A stretch of DNA of 64,000 nt, from assembly GCF_029395435.1 (NCBI RefSeq), contig NZ_CP113915.1, positions 682,001-746,000 on the forward strand, in the 5' to 3' direction. Each line of letters begins with the position of its first letter. Within the stretch, counting starts at the first letter, position 1. The position numbers were made by a program, and so were the translations under genes. Shown one piece after another: positions 26,800 to 36,801 of this stretch. This stretch comes from Bifidobacterium sp. ESL0790. GTDB lineage: Bacteria > Actinomycetota > Actinomycetes > Actinomycetales > Bifidobacteriaceae. The notes below the pieces were generated by a model, which searched no databases, had not been told where the DNA came from, and saw only the letters and a list, made by a program, of their open reading frames with translations.

Positions 26800-27903
26800 T
26801 TGATCTCCCTCATCATCGCCATCCTGGTCTCGCTGCTGGTAGTCATGGCGGGGACGCCACTGATGATCCGACTGGTGCACCGGCTGCATTACGGCCAGTA
26901 CATCCGCCAGGACGGCCCGCAATCGCACTTGGTCAAGCGCGGCACGGCGACGATGGGTGGCGTGGTCATCAACCTGGCCGTCATCCTCGGTTGGGGGGTC
27001 TCCGCGGCCTACCGCTACCTCACGCGCGGCGAGCATATCTCGTGGTCGGCCGTGCTGGTGCTCTTCGCGATGGTGTCGATGGGGCTGCTTGGGTTCATCG
27101 ACGATTTCGCCAAGGTGCGCAAGAAGCAGAACACGGGGCTGAGCGTGGGCGGCAAGTTCTTCGGCCAGTTCGTCTTCGCCACCATCTACGCCGTGCTCGC
27201 GCTGATGATGCCCACCAAATCCGGCTTCTCCAGCGCCCAGCCGGGTATGAGCTTCATCGAGCACCCCTTCTTCAGCTTTGATTTCGCCGGCCGCGCCATC
27301 GCCATCGTCATCTTCGTCATCTGGGTCAACTTCCTGATGACCGCATGGACCAACGCCGTCAACTTGACTGACGGCCTGGACGGCTTGGCCGCGGGCTCGT
27401 CGATGATCTCGCTGGCGGGCTACACGGTCATCGCCTTCTGGGAGAGCTACCACGTCAAGGGTGGTCCCAAGCCCGGATTCCAATACGCCGTCTCCGACCC
27501 GCTGGACCTCACGATCATCGCCGCGTGCGCCGCCGTGGCCTGCTTCGGATTCCTGTGGTACAACTCCAATCCGGCCACCATCTTCATGGGCGACACCGGC
27601 TCGCTGGCCCTGGGCGGCCTCTTCGCCGCGCTCTCGATCGCCACGCACACCGAGTTCCTCGCCGTGATCATCGGCGGGCTCTACGTCATCGAGGCGATGA
27701 GCGACGTCATCCAGGTCGGCTGCTTCAAGCTCACCCACAAGCGCGTCTTCAAGATGGCGCCGATCCACCACCATTTCGAGCTGTGCGGATGGGGCGAGGC
27801 GAAGGTCGTCGTGCGTTTCTGGATGATCGAGTTCATCTTCATGCTGGTCGGCGTGATGATCTTCTACACCAACTGGGCCTCGCTGTCGGGCCTGCTGCAC
27901 TGA
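26800..27903 (+). CDS. mraY: Phospho-N-acetylmuramoyl-pentapeptide-transferase MraY
   Basis: 367 residues from a TTG at 26800 (LISLIIAILVSLL), chosen because it follows the murF stop and a GGAAAG/GGAG ribosome site; the frame is open farther upstream inside murF but that part is not MraY. About ten membrane helices. Conserved motifs: MGGVVINLAV, NLTDGLDGLA (catalytic Asp), FMGDTGSLALGG and the APIHHHFE loop. It makes lipid I from undecaprenyl phosphate and UDP-MurNAc-pentapeptide. Confidence 0.96.
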   Translation: MISLIIAILVSLLVVMAGTPLMIRLVHRLHYGQYIRQDGPQSHLVKRGTATMGGVVINLAVILGWGVSAAYRYLTRGEHISWSAVLVLFAMVSMGLLGFIDDFAKVRKKQNTGLSVGGKFFGQFVFATIYAVLALMMPTKSGFSSAQPGMSFIEHPFFSFDFAGRAIAIVIFVIWVNFLMTAWTNAVNLTDGLDGLAAGSSMISLAGYTVIAFWESYHVKGGPKPGFQYAVSDPLDLTIIAACAAVACFGFLWYNSNPATIFMGDTGSLALGGLFAALSIATHTEFLAVIIGGLYVIEAMSDVIQVGCFKLTHKRVFKMAPIHHHFELCGWGEAKVVVRFWMIEFIFMLVGVMIFYTNWASLSGLLH

Positions 27904-28000
27904 TACCGAAATGATTGATATTGAGATGATACAGATCCGATACCAAATCAATATCCCGGCGATATCGAACAAACACTGAATTGCTATAAGGAAGCGAACG

Positions 28001-29464
28001 ATGATGAGGACGAAACGCGCACAGGCCGAAACCGCCAGCTATGAGGGCAAGACCGTCCTGGTGGCGGGCCTTGGCGTCTCCGGCGAGGGTGCGGTGGAGG
28101 CGCTGCAAGGTCGCGCCGGGCGCGTGCTGAGCGTCGACGAGCGCAAGCCCGAGGCCGACCTGCACTCCTTCGACGACATCGACTGGAGCGCCATCGACGT
28201 GGTGGTGGCCTCGCCCGTCTTCAATCCACGCACTCCGTTCATTCGCGAGGCGCAGCGCCGTGGCATCCCCGTGATCAGCGAGGTCGAGCTCGCCTGGGAT
28301 TTGCGCGTGCCGGCCAAGAACGGGATCGCCGGCGCCCCCGCGCCATGGATCGGCATCACCGGCACCAATGGCAAAACATCGACCACTCAGATGATCTCGG
28401 CCATGCTCACCCATTGCGGCATGGACGCCCCGGCCGTCGGCAACATCGGCAAATCCGTGAGCCTCGCCGCCACCGACCCCACCCACGACGCGCTGTGCGT
28501 GGAGCTGAGCAGCTTCCAGATGCATTTCACCGACTCGCTGGCGCTCGACTGCGCCGCCATCACCAACATCGCCGCCGACCACCTCGACTGGCATGGTGGC
28601 ATGGCCAACTACGCCGCCGACAAGGCCAAGGTCTTCCATCGCGCCCAGCGCGCACTGGTGTTCAACGCCGACGACGAGCGGGTCACGAAGCTGGCCGAGC
28701 GGGCCGAAACAGGGGAGGGCTGCCGCAGGATTGGTTTCACCCTGCATGCCCCGCAGGCCGGCCAGATCGGCGTCAAGGACGGCTGGATCGTGGACGCCAG
28801 CGGGCTTTCAGGGGCCCCATACGGCTCTGCCAACGCCCTGGCCAAGGTCACCGAGTTCGCGCATCTCACCGAGCCCGACGGCACCGTCTATCCACATCTG
28901 CTGGCCGACGCTCTCACCGCGCTCGCCCTGGCGATGGGCTTGGGCGCTGATCCGGGTCATTGCCTTGAGGCCCTGCGTCTTTTCGCGCCAGGCGGGCACC
29001 GCATCGAGACCGTCGCCGCCGCCCATCGCGACGACGGCGACATCCGTTTCGTCGACGATTCCAAGGCCACCAACGCCCACGCCGCCAACGCCTCGCTTTC
29101 CAGCTACAGGCCGAAGTCCGTCGTCTGGATCGCCGGGGGACTGGCGAAGGGCGGTCATTTCGAGGACCTTGTGGCCAAGCAGGCCCCGAATATCAAGGCC
29201 GTCGTGGTCATCGGCGTCGACCAGCAGCCCATGCTCGAGGCGCTCAAGGCCAGCGCGCCCGACATTCCCGTCACCGTCATCGACCCGCAAGACAAGTCCA
29301 CCGTGATGGCTCGCGCCGTGCAAGCCGCGGGAGAGTATGTCGCCCCCGGCGACGTGGTTCTCATGGCCCCGGCCTGCGCCTCGATGGACCAGTTCAAGTC
29401 ATATGCCGACCGTGGCGCGCAATTCGCCCAGGCCTCGCGCGAATGGGTGCGTGCCAATGGCTGA
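28001..29464 (+). CDS. murD: UDP-N-acetylmuramoylalanine--D-glutamate ligase MurD
   Basis: 487 residues with AAGGAAG upstream. N-terminal Rossmann domain [15 protein letters not shown], ATPase loop [32 protein letters not shown] and C-terminal [10 protein letters not shown]. It adds D-Glu to UDP-MurNAc-L-Ala. The stop overlaps the ftsW start by eight bases. The 97-bp spacer before it holds an inverted repeat GATATTGA (27917-27924)/TCAATATC (27948-27955). Confidence 0.96.
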   Translation: MMRTKRAQAETASYEGKTVLVAGLGVSGEGAVEALQGRAGRVLSVDERKPEADLHSFDDIDWSAIDVVVASPVFNPRTPFIREAQRRGIPVISEVELAWDLRVPAKNGIAGAPAPWIGITGTNGKTSTTQMISAMLTHCGMDAPAVGNIGKSVSLAATDPTHDALCVELSSFQMHFTDSLALDCAAITNIAADHLDWHGGMANYAADKAKVFHRAQRALVFNADDERVTKLAERAETGEGCRRIGFTLHAPQAGQIGVKDGWIVDASGLSGAPYGSANALAKVTEFAHLTEPDGTVYPHLLADALTALALAMGLGADPGHCLEALRLFAPGGHRIETVAAAHRDDGDIRFVDDSKATNAHAANASLSSYRPKSVVWIAGGLAKGGHFEDLVAKQAPNIKAVVVIGVDQQPMLEALKASAPDIPVTVIDPQDKSTVMARAVQAAGEYVAPGDVVLMAPACASMDQFKSYADRGAQFAQASREWVRANG

Positions 29465-30848
29465 CCGGTCATCAGGAGGGCGCCGCGCGAGCGGCAGGTC
29501 GGGCAGGTCGCGCCAGTCACGCGGCGGTGCCGCCGAGCCGCCTCGCCAGTCCACGCGCGGGTCGCGTTCGTCCAGCGCGCGCTCAGCCAATACGCGTTCG
29601 TCCGGTATCCGCTCAGCCAATACCCGCGCGGCCAACTCCCGAAAGCCCACCGGCGGGCGCAACGGCGGTCCCAACGGTGGTGAGGACCTCAACGACTACA
29701 CCGGCATCCGCGGCCTGATGAACCCCCTGTGGTGCTATTACGGCTTCCGCCTGGCCGTGCTCGCCCTGACCTGCTTCGGCGTGGTGATGGTCTTCTCGTC
29801 CTCGTCGGTCACCATGATCTCGTACGGCCTCTCGCCTTGGAAACAGGCGCTGACCCAAGGCCTCTACTGCGTGATCGGCCTCCTGCTCGGCTGGGGCGCC
29901 ATGCACATCCCCGTGAGCCTCTACCGCAAGTTCTCCCTGTGGGTGGTGGGCGCCTCGATCCTGCTGCAGCTGGTCACCCTGACCCCGCTGGGCATCGAGG
30001 TCAACGGCAACAAGGGCTGGATCGGCATCGGCGGCTTCACCATGCAGCCCGCGGAGTTCATGAAGCTGGCGCTGTGCATCTGGATGCCGGCCTCGATGGC
30101 GAACGTGGCCAAACGCGAGTCCAAGGACCGACTCAAGGGCTACCTGGTCGTGGCCTTCGTCTTCCTGGTCTGCCTCGGCACCGTCATGTTGGGCGGCGAC
30201 CTCGGCACCGCCATCATCCTGCTGTTCATCGGAGCCGCCGCCTTCGTCACCGGCGGATTCCCCTGGAGGTGGCTGTTCGCCATCGCCGCGCTGATGGCCG
30301 GGGCCGTGGCCTTCTTCGTGCTTTCGAGCCCCAACCGCATGAAGCGCGTGCTCACCTTCTCCCAGCTGTGCGCCGACCCCAACTCGCAGCCGACCTGCTA
30401 CCAGCCCACGCACTCCAAGTACGCGATGGCCTCCGGCGGCCTCTTCGGCGTCGGCATCGGCAACAGCCGTGAGAAATGGAACTACCTGCCCGAGGCCCAC
30501 AACGATTTCATCTTCGCCATCATCGGTGAGGAGACGGGGTTCGTTGGCGCGGTCATCGTGCTCATCCTCTTCATCGCGCTGGGTTGGTGCATGATCGTCG
30601 TCGCGGTGAAAAGCGCGGACCGCTACGCCTCGATGGTGCTGGTGTGCGTCGCCGTGTGGATCGTGGGCCAAGCCGCCGTCAACATCATGGTGGTCGTCGA
30701 CCTGCTGCCCGTGATGGGCGTGCCGTTGCCGTTCGTCTCGGCCGGAGGGTCGAGCCTGGTGATGTGCCTGATCGCGGCGGGCGTCGCCACCAGTATGATG
30801 AAGGAGCAGCCGCAGATCGAGGCGAACGCGCTGGCGTTGAGCCTGTGA
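29457..30848 (+). CDS. ftsW: Lipid II polymerase FtsW (SEDS family)
   Basis: 463 residues from the ATG at 29457, inside the end of murD; a longer upstream frame is murD shadow. The first ~85 residues form an Arg/Ser-rich, low-complexity cytoplasmic tail with a repeated RSANTR motif. Ten membrane helices follow, with the SEDS hallmarks [29 protein letters not shown] and [16 protein letters not shown]. FtsW polymerises septal glycan with FtsI. The tail is unusual in composition and echoes that of FtsQ. Confidence 0.95.
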   Translation: MADRSSGGRRASGRSGRSRQSRGGAAEPPRQSTRGSRSSSARSANTRSSGIRSANTRAANSRKPTGGRNGGPNGGEDLNDYTGIRGLMNPLWCYYGFRLAVLALTCFGVVMVFSSSSVTMISYGLSPWKQALTQGLYCVIGLLLGWGAMHIPVSLYRKFSLWVVGASILLQLVTLTPLGIEVNGNKGWIGIGGFTMQPAEFMKLALCIWMPASMANVAKRESKDRLKGYLVVAFVFLVCLGTVMLGGDLGTAIILLFIGAAAFVTGGFPWRWLFAIAALMAGAVAFFVLSSPNRMKRVLTFSQLCADPNSQPTCYQPTHSKYAMASGGLFGVGIGNSREKWNYLPEAHNDFIFAIIGEETGFVGAVIVLILFIALGWCMIVVAVKSADRYASMVLVCVAVWIVGQAAVNIMVVVDLLPVMGVPLPFVSAGGSSLVMCLIAAGVATSMMKEQPQIEANALALSL

Positions 30849-30980
30849 GACCCGCGAAGGCCGTTTTCGGGCCTTGCGTTCGTGCGAGGTCATGCAAGTG
30901 GCATATAGGCGTATGGACTTGTTGAATGTGAAGTCGTCGACCGTCGTTGCGCGTCGACGGACGAGCATGGAGGAAGGAAC

Positions 30981-32150
30981 ATGAAGCATATTGTATTGGC
31001 CGGGGGAGGCACCGCCGGCCACGTCAACCCTCTGCTGAGCGTCGCCTCGGCCGTGCGCCGGATCGACCCCGAGGCCGCCGTCTCCGTGGTCGGCACCGAG
31101 GTCGGCCTGGAGCATGATCTCGTGCCGCAGGCCGGGTTCGAGCTCGACACCGTCGAGAAGGTTCCCTTCCCCCGACGCCTGAACATGCAGGCTCTGCGAT
31201 TCCCGGGCAAATGGCGCCATGAGCAACGTCGCGTGCGCGACATCCTCGAGCGTCGCCAGGCCGACGTGGTGGTCGGTTTCGGCGGCTACGCCTCCGCGCC
31301 CGTCTATGTGGTGGCGCACAAGATGGGGCTGCCCATCATCATCCACGAGCAGAACGCCCGCGCCGGCATGGCCAACAAGCTCGGCGGCCGCTGGGCCACG
31401 TTCATCGGCACCGCCTACGAGGGCACCGGACTCAAAGCCGCGAAAGACGCCGAGATGCGCCGTGTGGGGCTGCCGCTGCGCCCCGCCATCGCCGAGTTGT
31501 GCGAGAAGGTCACTCAGGACCGCGCCGCCACGCGCGCCGAGGCCGCCCGCGCGTTGGGCGTCGATCCCAACCGTCCGTTGGTCTTGGTTACCGGTGGATC
31601 GTTGGGCGCCGTGAGCCTCAACCGAGCCATCTCGGGAGCCGCCGCCGACCTGCTTTCGGTCTGCCAAGTCATCCATCTGACCGGCCGTGGCAAAAGCGAC
31701 GAGATCCGCCAGACCGTCAGCCAGAACGTCGGAGCCGACGTGCTCACCGACCTCGATCCCGCGCACGCCGGCCAGGGCGACTACCATATCGCCGAATATC
31801 TTGAGCGCATCGATCTGGCCTTCGCCGCCGCCGACCTGGTGATATGCCGTGCCGGGGCCGGTTCGGTCTCGGAGCTGGCCGCCGTGGGTCTGCCCGCCAT
31901 CTACGTGCCCCTGGCCATCGGCAATGGCGAGCAGCGTTTCAACGCCCAGCCTGTGGTCGACGCCGGTGGCGGCCTGATGGTCGGCAACGCCGATTTCACC
32001 GCCGATTGGGTGCGCGCCAACGTCCCCTCGCTGCTCTCGGATTCCCAGCGTCTCGAGGCCATGGGCCAGGCCGCTTGGAAATACGGCATCCGCGATGCCG
32101 CCGACCAGATGGCGCGGGTCGTGCTGAGCCTCGCCGGCGAGGCCGCGTAA
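30981..32150 (+). CDS. murG: UDP-N-acetylglucosamine--lipid I GlcNAc transferase MurG
   Basis: 389 residues with GGAGGAAGGAAC before the ATG. GT28 fold: [14 protein letters not shown] at the N-terminus, [26 protein letters not shown] and the C-terminal UDP-GlcNAc motif [23 protein letters not shown]. It converts lipid I to lipid II at the inner face of the membrane. About 130 bp precede it with no clear terminator. Confidence 0.97.
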   Translation: MKHIVLAGGGTAGHVNPLLSVASAVRRIDPEAAVSVVGTEVGLEHDLVPQAGFELDTVEKVPFPRRLNMQALRFPGKWRHEQRRVRDILERRQADVVVGFGGYASAPVYVVAHKMGLPIIIHEQNARAGMANKLGGRWATFIGTAYEGTGLKAAKDAEMRRVGLPLRPAIAELCEKVTQDRAATRAEAARALGVDPNRPLVLVTGGSLGAVSLNRAISGAAADLLSVCQVIHLTGRGKSDEIRQTVSQNVGADVLTDLDPAHAGQGDYHIAEYLERIDLAFAAADLVICRAGAGSVSELAAVGLPAIYVPLAIGNGEQRFNAQPVVDAGGGLMVGNADFTADWVRANVPSLLSDSQRLEAMGQAAWKYGIRDAADQMARVVLSLAGEAA

Positions 32151-32262
32151 GGGCCTGGTGAGAGTCCGGCCAAGGCCTGGGCGAAGGCCATGGGTTCGTT
32201 CATAATAGAGTAGGAATCCCGCCGTTCTCGTCGTTTTGGCGGGTCTTGTCAAGGAGCATGAC

Positions 32263-33906
32263 GTGTCGCAGAGCACACCAACCAACAATGAGGGCCGCGA
32301 ACAGGGCCAGCCGGTCGTCTTGGATCCGGAGCGCGCCGCGTTCGGCCCGTCCGACACCATCTCCGGGCTCGGCCACACCCATTTCATCGGCATCGGCGGG
32401 GCCGGCATGAGCGTGCTCGCCGAGATGCTGGAGGAGCGGGGCGTGGAGGTCTCCGGCTCCGACCGTGCCGAAAACGACAGGACTGAGCGCTTGGAATCGT
32501 TGGGCGTCAAGGTCTATATCGGCCAGAAGGCCGGCAACGTCGACGGCGCGAAAATCGTCGTCTTCTCCACCGCCATCAAGCCTGACAATCCGGAGATTGT
32601 GGCCGCGGCCGCGCAGGGCGCCCGCATCGTGCACCGCAGCGACATCCTGGCGCTGCTCATGGCCTCCAAGGAGTCGGTGAGCGTGGCCGGGGCGCATGGC
32701 AAGACCACCACCAGCTCGCTGCTCTCGCATATCCTCGTCAACGCCGGAACGGGTGAGCTGGCCGATCCCAGCTACGCCATCGGCGGCTCCATCCAGAACC
32801 CGCACGGCGAGGCATTGGACGGCGGCCACGCGGGCAAAGGCGAGGTGCTGGTTGCCGAGGCCGACGAATCCGACGGCAGCTTCGAGAAATACCATCCCGC
32901 CTTCGCGCTCATCGTCAACGCCGAGGCCGACCACCTCGACCATTACGGCGACGTGGAGCATTACCGCAAGGCGTTCGTGGAGTACGCCGGGCACGCCAAG
33001 CGCAATATCGTGATGTCGCTCGACGATGAGGGCTCGCGCGCCATCATGCGTATGCTCGCTCCCGAGGTCCGTAGCCGCACGATTTGCTATACCACCGAAT
33101 CTGCCGGAACCATCGCCGAAATCGCCGGTATGACCGATTCGGCGCCGGCTGCCAGCAACAAGGCCGATGAGGGTAACGATGGCCCATGGCTCGTGCGCAT
33201 CCTCTCCGAGCAGGAGTCCGTCGGAGATGGCGCTGAGCGTTTCGTGATCGAATTGCCGGCTGGGTTGACCGGTGCCACACAGCCGCGCAAGGTTTCGGTC
33301 GGATTGCGTGTGCCGGGCGTGCACAACGCCCGCAACGCGACCGCGGCCATCGTCACCGCCACTCTATTGGGCATGGATCCGGATGTCGCCGCCTCGGCAG
33401 CTGCCACGTTCCTGGGGGCCTCCCGCCGCTTCGAGGTCAATGGCAGCGAGCACGGGGTCACCGTCGTCGACGACTACGCCCACCATCCCACCGAGATTAA
33501 GGCCCTGCTCGCCGCCGCGCGCCGGCGCTACCCCGAGGCCACCATCCGCGTGCTCTTCCAACCGCATCTCTTCAGCCGCACTAAGTTCTTCACCCCGCAG
33601 TTCGCCGAGGCGCTCTCCGGGGCCGACGAGGCCATCGTCGCGCCGATTTACCCGGCACGCGAGAAGCAGGAGGACTTCCCGGGCGTCGTCTCTGCCAATA
33701 TCATCGACGCCGCGCAATCCGTGGACCACAATCCGCAAACCGGTTGGATCTCGACATGCGCCGACCTGTGTGAGGGCGCCGAGGCGTTGGCAAGCCAGGC
33801 CCATTCCGGCGACGTCATCATCACCGTCGGCGCTGGCGACGTGACCACCATGGACGCCGTCATCCTCAAGGCGCTCGCGGCCCGCGACGATGTGGAGCGG
33901 GCGTGA
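32263..33906 (+). CDS. murC: UDP-N-acetylmuramate--L-alanine ligase MurC
   Basis: 547 residues from a GTG at 32263, six bases after AAGGAG; the ATG-less upstream extension lacks a site. IGIGGAGMSVLAEML (N-terminal), AGAHGKTTTSSLLSHIL (P-loop), EADESDGSFEKYHP and DDYAHHPTEIKA (C-terminal). It adds the first L-Ala. Longer than the ~460-residue norm owing to an N-terminal tail of about 35 residues and an insert near residues 275-320. The stop overlaps the ftsQ GTG. Confidence 0.96.
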   Translation: MSQSTPTNNEGREQGQPVVLDPERAAFGPSDTISGLGHTHFIGIGGAGMSVLAEMLEERGVEVSGSDRAENDRTERLESLGVKVYIGQKAGNVDGAKIVVFSTAIKPDNPEIVAAAAQGARIVHRSDILALLMASKESVSVAGAHGKTTTSSLLSHILVNAGTGELADPSYAIGGSIQNPHGEALDGGHAGKGEVLVAEADESDGSFEKYHPAFALIVNAEADHLDHYGDVEHYRKAFVEYAGHAKRNIVMSLDDEGSRAIMRMLAPEVRSRTICYTTESAGTIAEIAGMTDSAPAASNKADEGNDGPWLVRILSEQESVGDGAERFVIELPAGLTGATQPRKVSVGLRVPGVHNARNATAAIVTATLLGMDPDVAASAAATFLGASRRFEVNGSEHGVTVVDDYAHHPTEIKALLAAARRRYPEATIRVLFQPHLFSRTKFFTPQFAEALSGADEAIVAPIYPAREKQEDFPGVVSANIIDAAQSVDHNPQTGWISTCADLCEGAEALASQAHSGDVIITVGAGDVTTMDAVILKALAARDDVERA

Positions 33907-35150
33907 GCGGACGTCGTGTGATCGGTTCGGAGGACTCGAAAGGCGGCGCGTCAAGGCGCAAGCCTCGCCGTTCGGTGAGCTCCGGGTCGTCAAGTGCGAA
34001 ACGTGGCGGATCCAGGCGTGTGGCCAAGGATGCCGCCGGTTCGTCTTCGGCGAGGAAGAGCGTCGCCCGCCGCGCCGGTTCGGGCTCGAAATCCACGAAC
34101 TCGCGCACCAGGCGTTCCGGCGGCACAGGCCGTTCGCTCGCGTCCAGCGGTGGCAAATCCACGACCCGGCGCAAATCCGCCGGGCGTGCCTGCGCCGTCA
34201 ACCGCGGTGTGAGCCGCACCGCCAACCGCAGCTCCAGGCCCAAAGGCAAGCCGCGCTCGATCTCCTCGGCCGGGTCGAGGCGCTCGCGCAGCGCCCCCGG
34301 TGATTTCGTCGACGCCAGAAAGCTCGAGGGCGAGGACCTCGTCTCCAAAACCCTCTCGCAGACCACGAACGTGCTCGGCGTGGCCGCGCGCCCCAAGGTG
34401 GTCGATTTCAACGCCCGCCTGAAGGAGCGCAAGCGCGCCAAGACGATGGTCGTGGTGCGCAAGGCGGTGGCCGCCGTGGTGGCGCTCGCCGCCGTCGCCG
34501 CGCTCGTCTGGTTCATGTTCTTCTCGCCGGTCTTCCGTCTCGACGCCAAGCAGATTAGCGTCTCCGGGCAGAACCAGTGGGTCGGCAAGGAGCAGATCGT
34601 CTCCATCGCCAAGAAGCAATCCGGCAAGTCGCTGTTCCTGGTCTCGTCGAACGACGTGGTCAAGCAGCTCAAATCGATACCCGGCGTTTCGCAGGCCAAG
34701 GTCCAGAAGCAATATCCGCAGGGCATCAAGGTCAGCGTCACGGCCCAGGAGCCGGCCGCCATGCTGCGCACCCCCAACGGCAACATGGCCGCCGTGGACG
34801 GCTACGGGCGTGTGCTCAACTCCGTGGGCAACGTCTCGGCGCAGGGCATCCCGGTCATCGAGGTCAACAATGTGGGCTCAAGCCTCAGCAACCGCGCCGT
34901 GCAGCAGGCGGTACGTGTGTTGAACCAGATGCCCCAGCAGATGCGCCACAGCGTCACCAAGGTGGAGGCCAAGACGCAGGATTCGGTGACCACCGAGATC
35001 AACAACGGCGACCGCGTCATCATCTGGGGCGATTCGTCCGATATGAAACTCAAGAAAGCCGTGGTCGACAAGATCAGCAACGACCCCACCAAGATCGGCG
35101 ACAAGCACCAGATCGACGTCTCCGCCCCGTTGCGGCCCATCATCAAATAG
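33903..35150 (+). CDS. ftsQ: Cell division protein FtsQ/DivIB
   Basis: 415 residues from a GTG overlapping the murC stop (GTGA). An exceptionally long Ser/Arg/Gly-rich cytoplasmic tail (about residues 1-135), a short conserved stretch, then one membrane helix (about 183-207). The POTRA domain follows (RLDAKQISVSGQNQWVGKEQIV) and the FtsQ domain (SIPGVSQAKVQKQYPQGIKVSV, GYGRVLN). It recruits FtsL/FtsB and regulates FtsWI. It is the last gene of the cluster; ftsA and ftsZ do not follow. Confidence 0.93.
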   Translation: MSGRRVIGSEDSKGGASRRKPRRSVSSGSSSAKRGGSRRVAKDAAGSSSARKSVARRAGSGSKSTNSRTRRSGGTGRSLASSGGKSTTRRKSAGRACAVNRGVSRTANRSSRPKGKPRSISSAGSRRSRSAPGDFVDARKLEGEDLVSKTLSQTTNVLGVAARPKVVDFNARLKERKRAKTMVVVRKAVAAVVALAAVAALVWFMFFSPVFRLDAKQISVSGQNQWVGKEQIVSIAKKQSGKSLFLVSSNDVVKQLKSIPGVSQAKVQKQYPQGIKVSVTAQEPAAMLRTPNGNMAAVDGYGRVLNSVGNVSAQGIPVIEVNNVGSSLSNRAVQQAVRVLNQMPQQMRHSVTKVEAKTQDSVTTEINNGDRVIIWGDSSDMKLKKAVVDKISNDPTKIGDKHQIDVSAPLRPIIK

Positions 35151-35176
35151 CTGGGTGCGGCTGCGGCCTCAAGCTT

Positions 35177-35668
35177 TTATTTCTTGCCCTTCGCCATCAG
35201 CTCATCGGTGTCGAAGGTGATGGTCACCGGGCCGTCGTTGACCAGGCTGACCCGCATATGGGCGCCGAAACGCCCTTCCTTGACTTCGATGCCCTCGGCG
35301 CGCAGGGCGTCGTCGAACTCATGCCAGACCCGCTCGGCGTGCTTCGGCTCGCCCGCGTCGATGAAGCTCGGCCGGTTGCCGCGCCGTACGTTGGCGAAGA
35401 GCGTGAACTGCGAGATCGAGAGGATGGCGCCGCCCACGTCCTTGAGCGAGAGGTTCATCTTGCCTTGTTCGTCCTCGAAGACCCGCAGGTTGGCGATCTT
35501 GTGGGTCAGCCACTTGATCTGCTCGTCGCCGTCACTGTCGCTGACGCCCACCAGCAGCATGTAGCCGATGCCGATATGCTGCGGCTCGAAGGTGGGATCC
35601 GGCTCGCCGGTCTGTTCGTCTAGCACATCGACGCCGGCCTTGCTGACTTTCTGCAACACGATTCTCAT
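35177..35668 (-). CDS. dtd: D-aminoacyl-tRNA deacylase Dtd
   Basis: 163 residues from the ATG at 35666-35668; the upstream open frame does not resemble the family. MRIVLQKVSKAGV at the N-terminus, the catalytic SQFTLFA motif and the gating NDGPVT motif. An insert of about 15 residues (DEQTGEPDP) follows the first strand, as in other bifidobacteria. It hydrolyses D-aminoacyl-tRNAs, proofreading translation. It is convergent with ftsQ. Confidence 0.95.
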   Translation of the reverse strand: MRIVLQKVSKAGVDVLDEQTGEPDPTFEPQHIGIGYMLLVGVSDSDGDEQIKWLTHKIANLRVFEDEQGKMNLSLKDVGGAILSISQFTLFANVRRGNRPSFIDAGEPKHAERVWHEFDDALRAEGIEVKEGRFGAHMRVSLVNDGPVTITFDTDELMAKGKK

Positions 35669-35915
35669 GGTCCCCAGTGTAGTGGGCGGTGGGGAAGCGG
35701 TGAATACTTGGTTTTGTGGTGGCTGTCTGCTTTCATGAAGTCTGGGCTCTCGATTCCGAATCACGGTAGCGGATTCGGGCAACGCCGCGATATCCCGTAA
35801 TCAAAGCCTGCCATTACGCTTTCAGTCACGTTCTCGCCAGCACGATGTCCTTCGTCGCCAAGAGACGTTATGATAGGGTATTCCGGTGCAAACCGGGGCT
35901 TGATAATTCAAGATT

Positions 35916-36307
35916 GGGGATGATCGGTTTCGACGGTGACCTGTTCGTCGCAGGGAAGCGTGCCGAGAATGTGGAGTCCACTCGAGATGACCTCCACGAA
36001 ACAACAAGTGCTAAATCTAATCGCACTGAGTACGTTCTCGCTGCCTGAGCTTCGCGCCAGGATTAACCAGTGAGCAACGGCTCCGTCCACTCCTTTTCGT
36101 CTTCGGGAGGATGTTGGGCGTCATTAGAGGACTTGCTTGAGCCATTGAACCACAGGGTGACTCAGGGACTCTAACTGTAGATATGCTCGCCATCCATCGT
36201 CCGCGACACGGATGGGGGCAGAAAAATCGCCATACGGCCAGCGGACTAAGCACGTAGAAGACTGAGGGTTCGGTCATCGGACCGGGGTTCAATTCCCCGC
36301 ATCTCCA
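35916..36307 (+). ncRNA. ssrA: Transfer-messenger RNA (tmRNA)
   Basis: About 392 nt. The 5' end GGGGATGATCGGTTTCGACGG is the tmRNA signature in slightly shorter form (GATCGGTTTCGACGG), and GGGGATG pairs with CATCTCC at 36300-36306. The 3' part has a T arm with GGTTCAATTCC. The tag frame reads AKSNRTEYVLAA then TGA near 36011-36049, ending in the usual hydrophobic LAA degradation signal. CCA is only partly encoded (A at 36307, then CAA). A GATAAT element at 35902-35907 is a fitting -10. It rescues stalled ribosomes with SmpB. Confidence 0.96.
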
Positions 36308-36313
36308 CAAGTC

Positions 36314-36349
36314 AAGGGGGCATTCGGATTTTTCCGAGTGCCCCTTTTT
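36314..36349 (+). terminator. Rho-independent terminator of ssrA
   Basis: AGGGGGCATTCGGA pairs with TCCGAGTGCCCC around a T-rich loop and is followed by TTTTT, seven bases past the tmRNA 3' end. Confidence 0.9.
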
Positions 36350-36696
36350 GTTGTTGCGGAAAGCCTGGCGGCGGGGGTCCTGAGGCTTGGTAATATCAGG
36401 AGCTTTGCAACGTTCGGATGTGTCTGCCAAACGCTCGCCGTTTTTATGATGATGGCCGTTTGCCTGAATCGTCGTGTCGATGTTTATGGGCATCGCTCGC
36501 ATGATTTCGATGCGGAACTAGTTACATGACGAATGATCCTATTTTTCGTAAATATGAATTACAAAAGTTTTGTTCTGTACGATACTGAAACCTTTTGATA
36601 TTTTTCTTGCTATTTTTGTGCAATTCCGGGCTTTTAAAAGGGATTTTTATTCCTCTTTCTAACATTAGGGTTCGTTTTGGTGTATTACTGAATTTT
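36350..36696. other. AT-rich gap between ssrA and the MFS gene
   Basis: No gene is supported. From about 36540 the sequence is much richer in A and T than its surroundings and should hold the promoter of the MFS/glycoside hydrolase operon. Confidence 0.5.
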
Positions 36697-36719
36697 TTAT
36701 GTTAGTATGGTTGACAATT
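36697..36719. promoter_or_regulatory. Putative NagR-type operator upstream of the MFS gene
   Basis: TTATGTTAG, five bases, TTGACAATT. It has the layout of the perfect palindrome before nagR (TTATGTCAA-N5-TTGACATAA) with 13 of 18 arm positions identical, and it lies in the AT-rich promoter region 83 bp before the MFS start. Confidence 0.6.
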
Positions 36720-36801
36720 ACCGATTTGCCCTGTCGCCGATGACGGGGCAGGTTATAAGGCAATGCGTCTCGCATTGTCGGAAAGGGAGAAAGAAATAAT
36801 C

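Noticed and set aside
29613..32510. 965-codon open frame on the minus strand
   Set aside because: Antisense to ftsW, murG and the start of murC; composition (His, Gly, Asp, Val rich) is typical of high-GC shadow frames.
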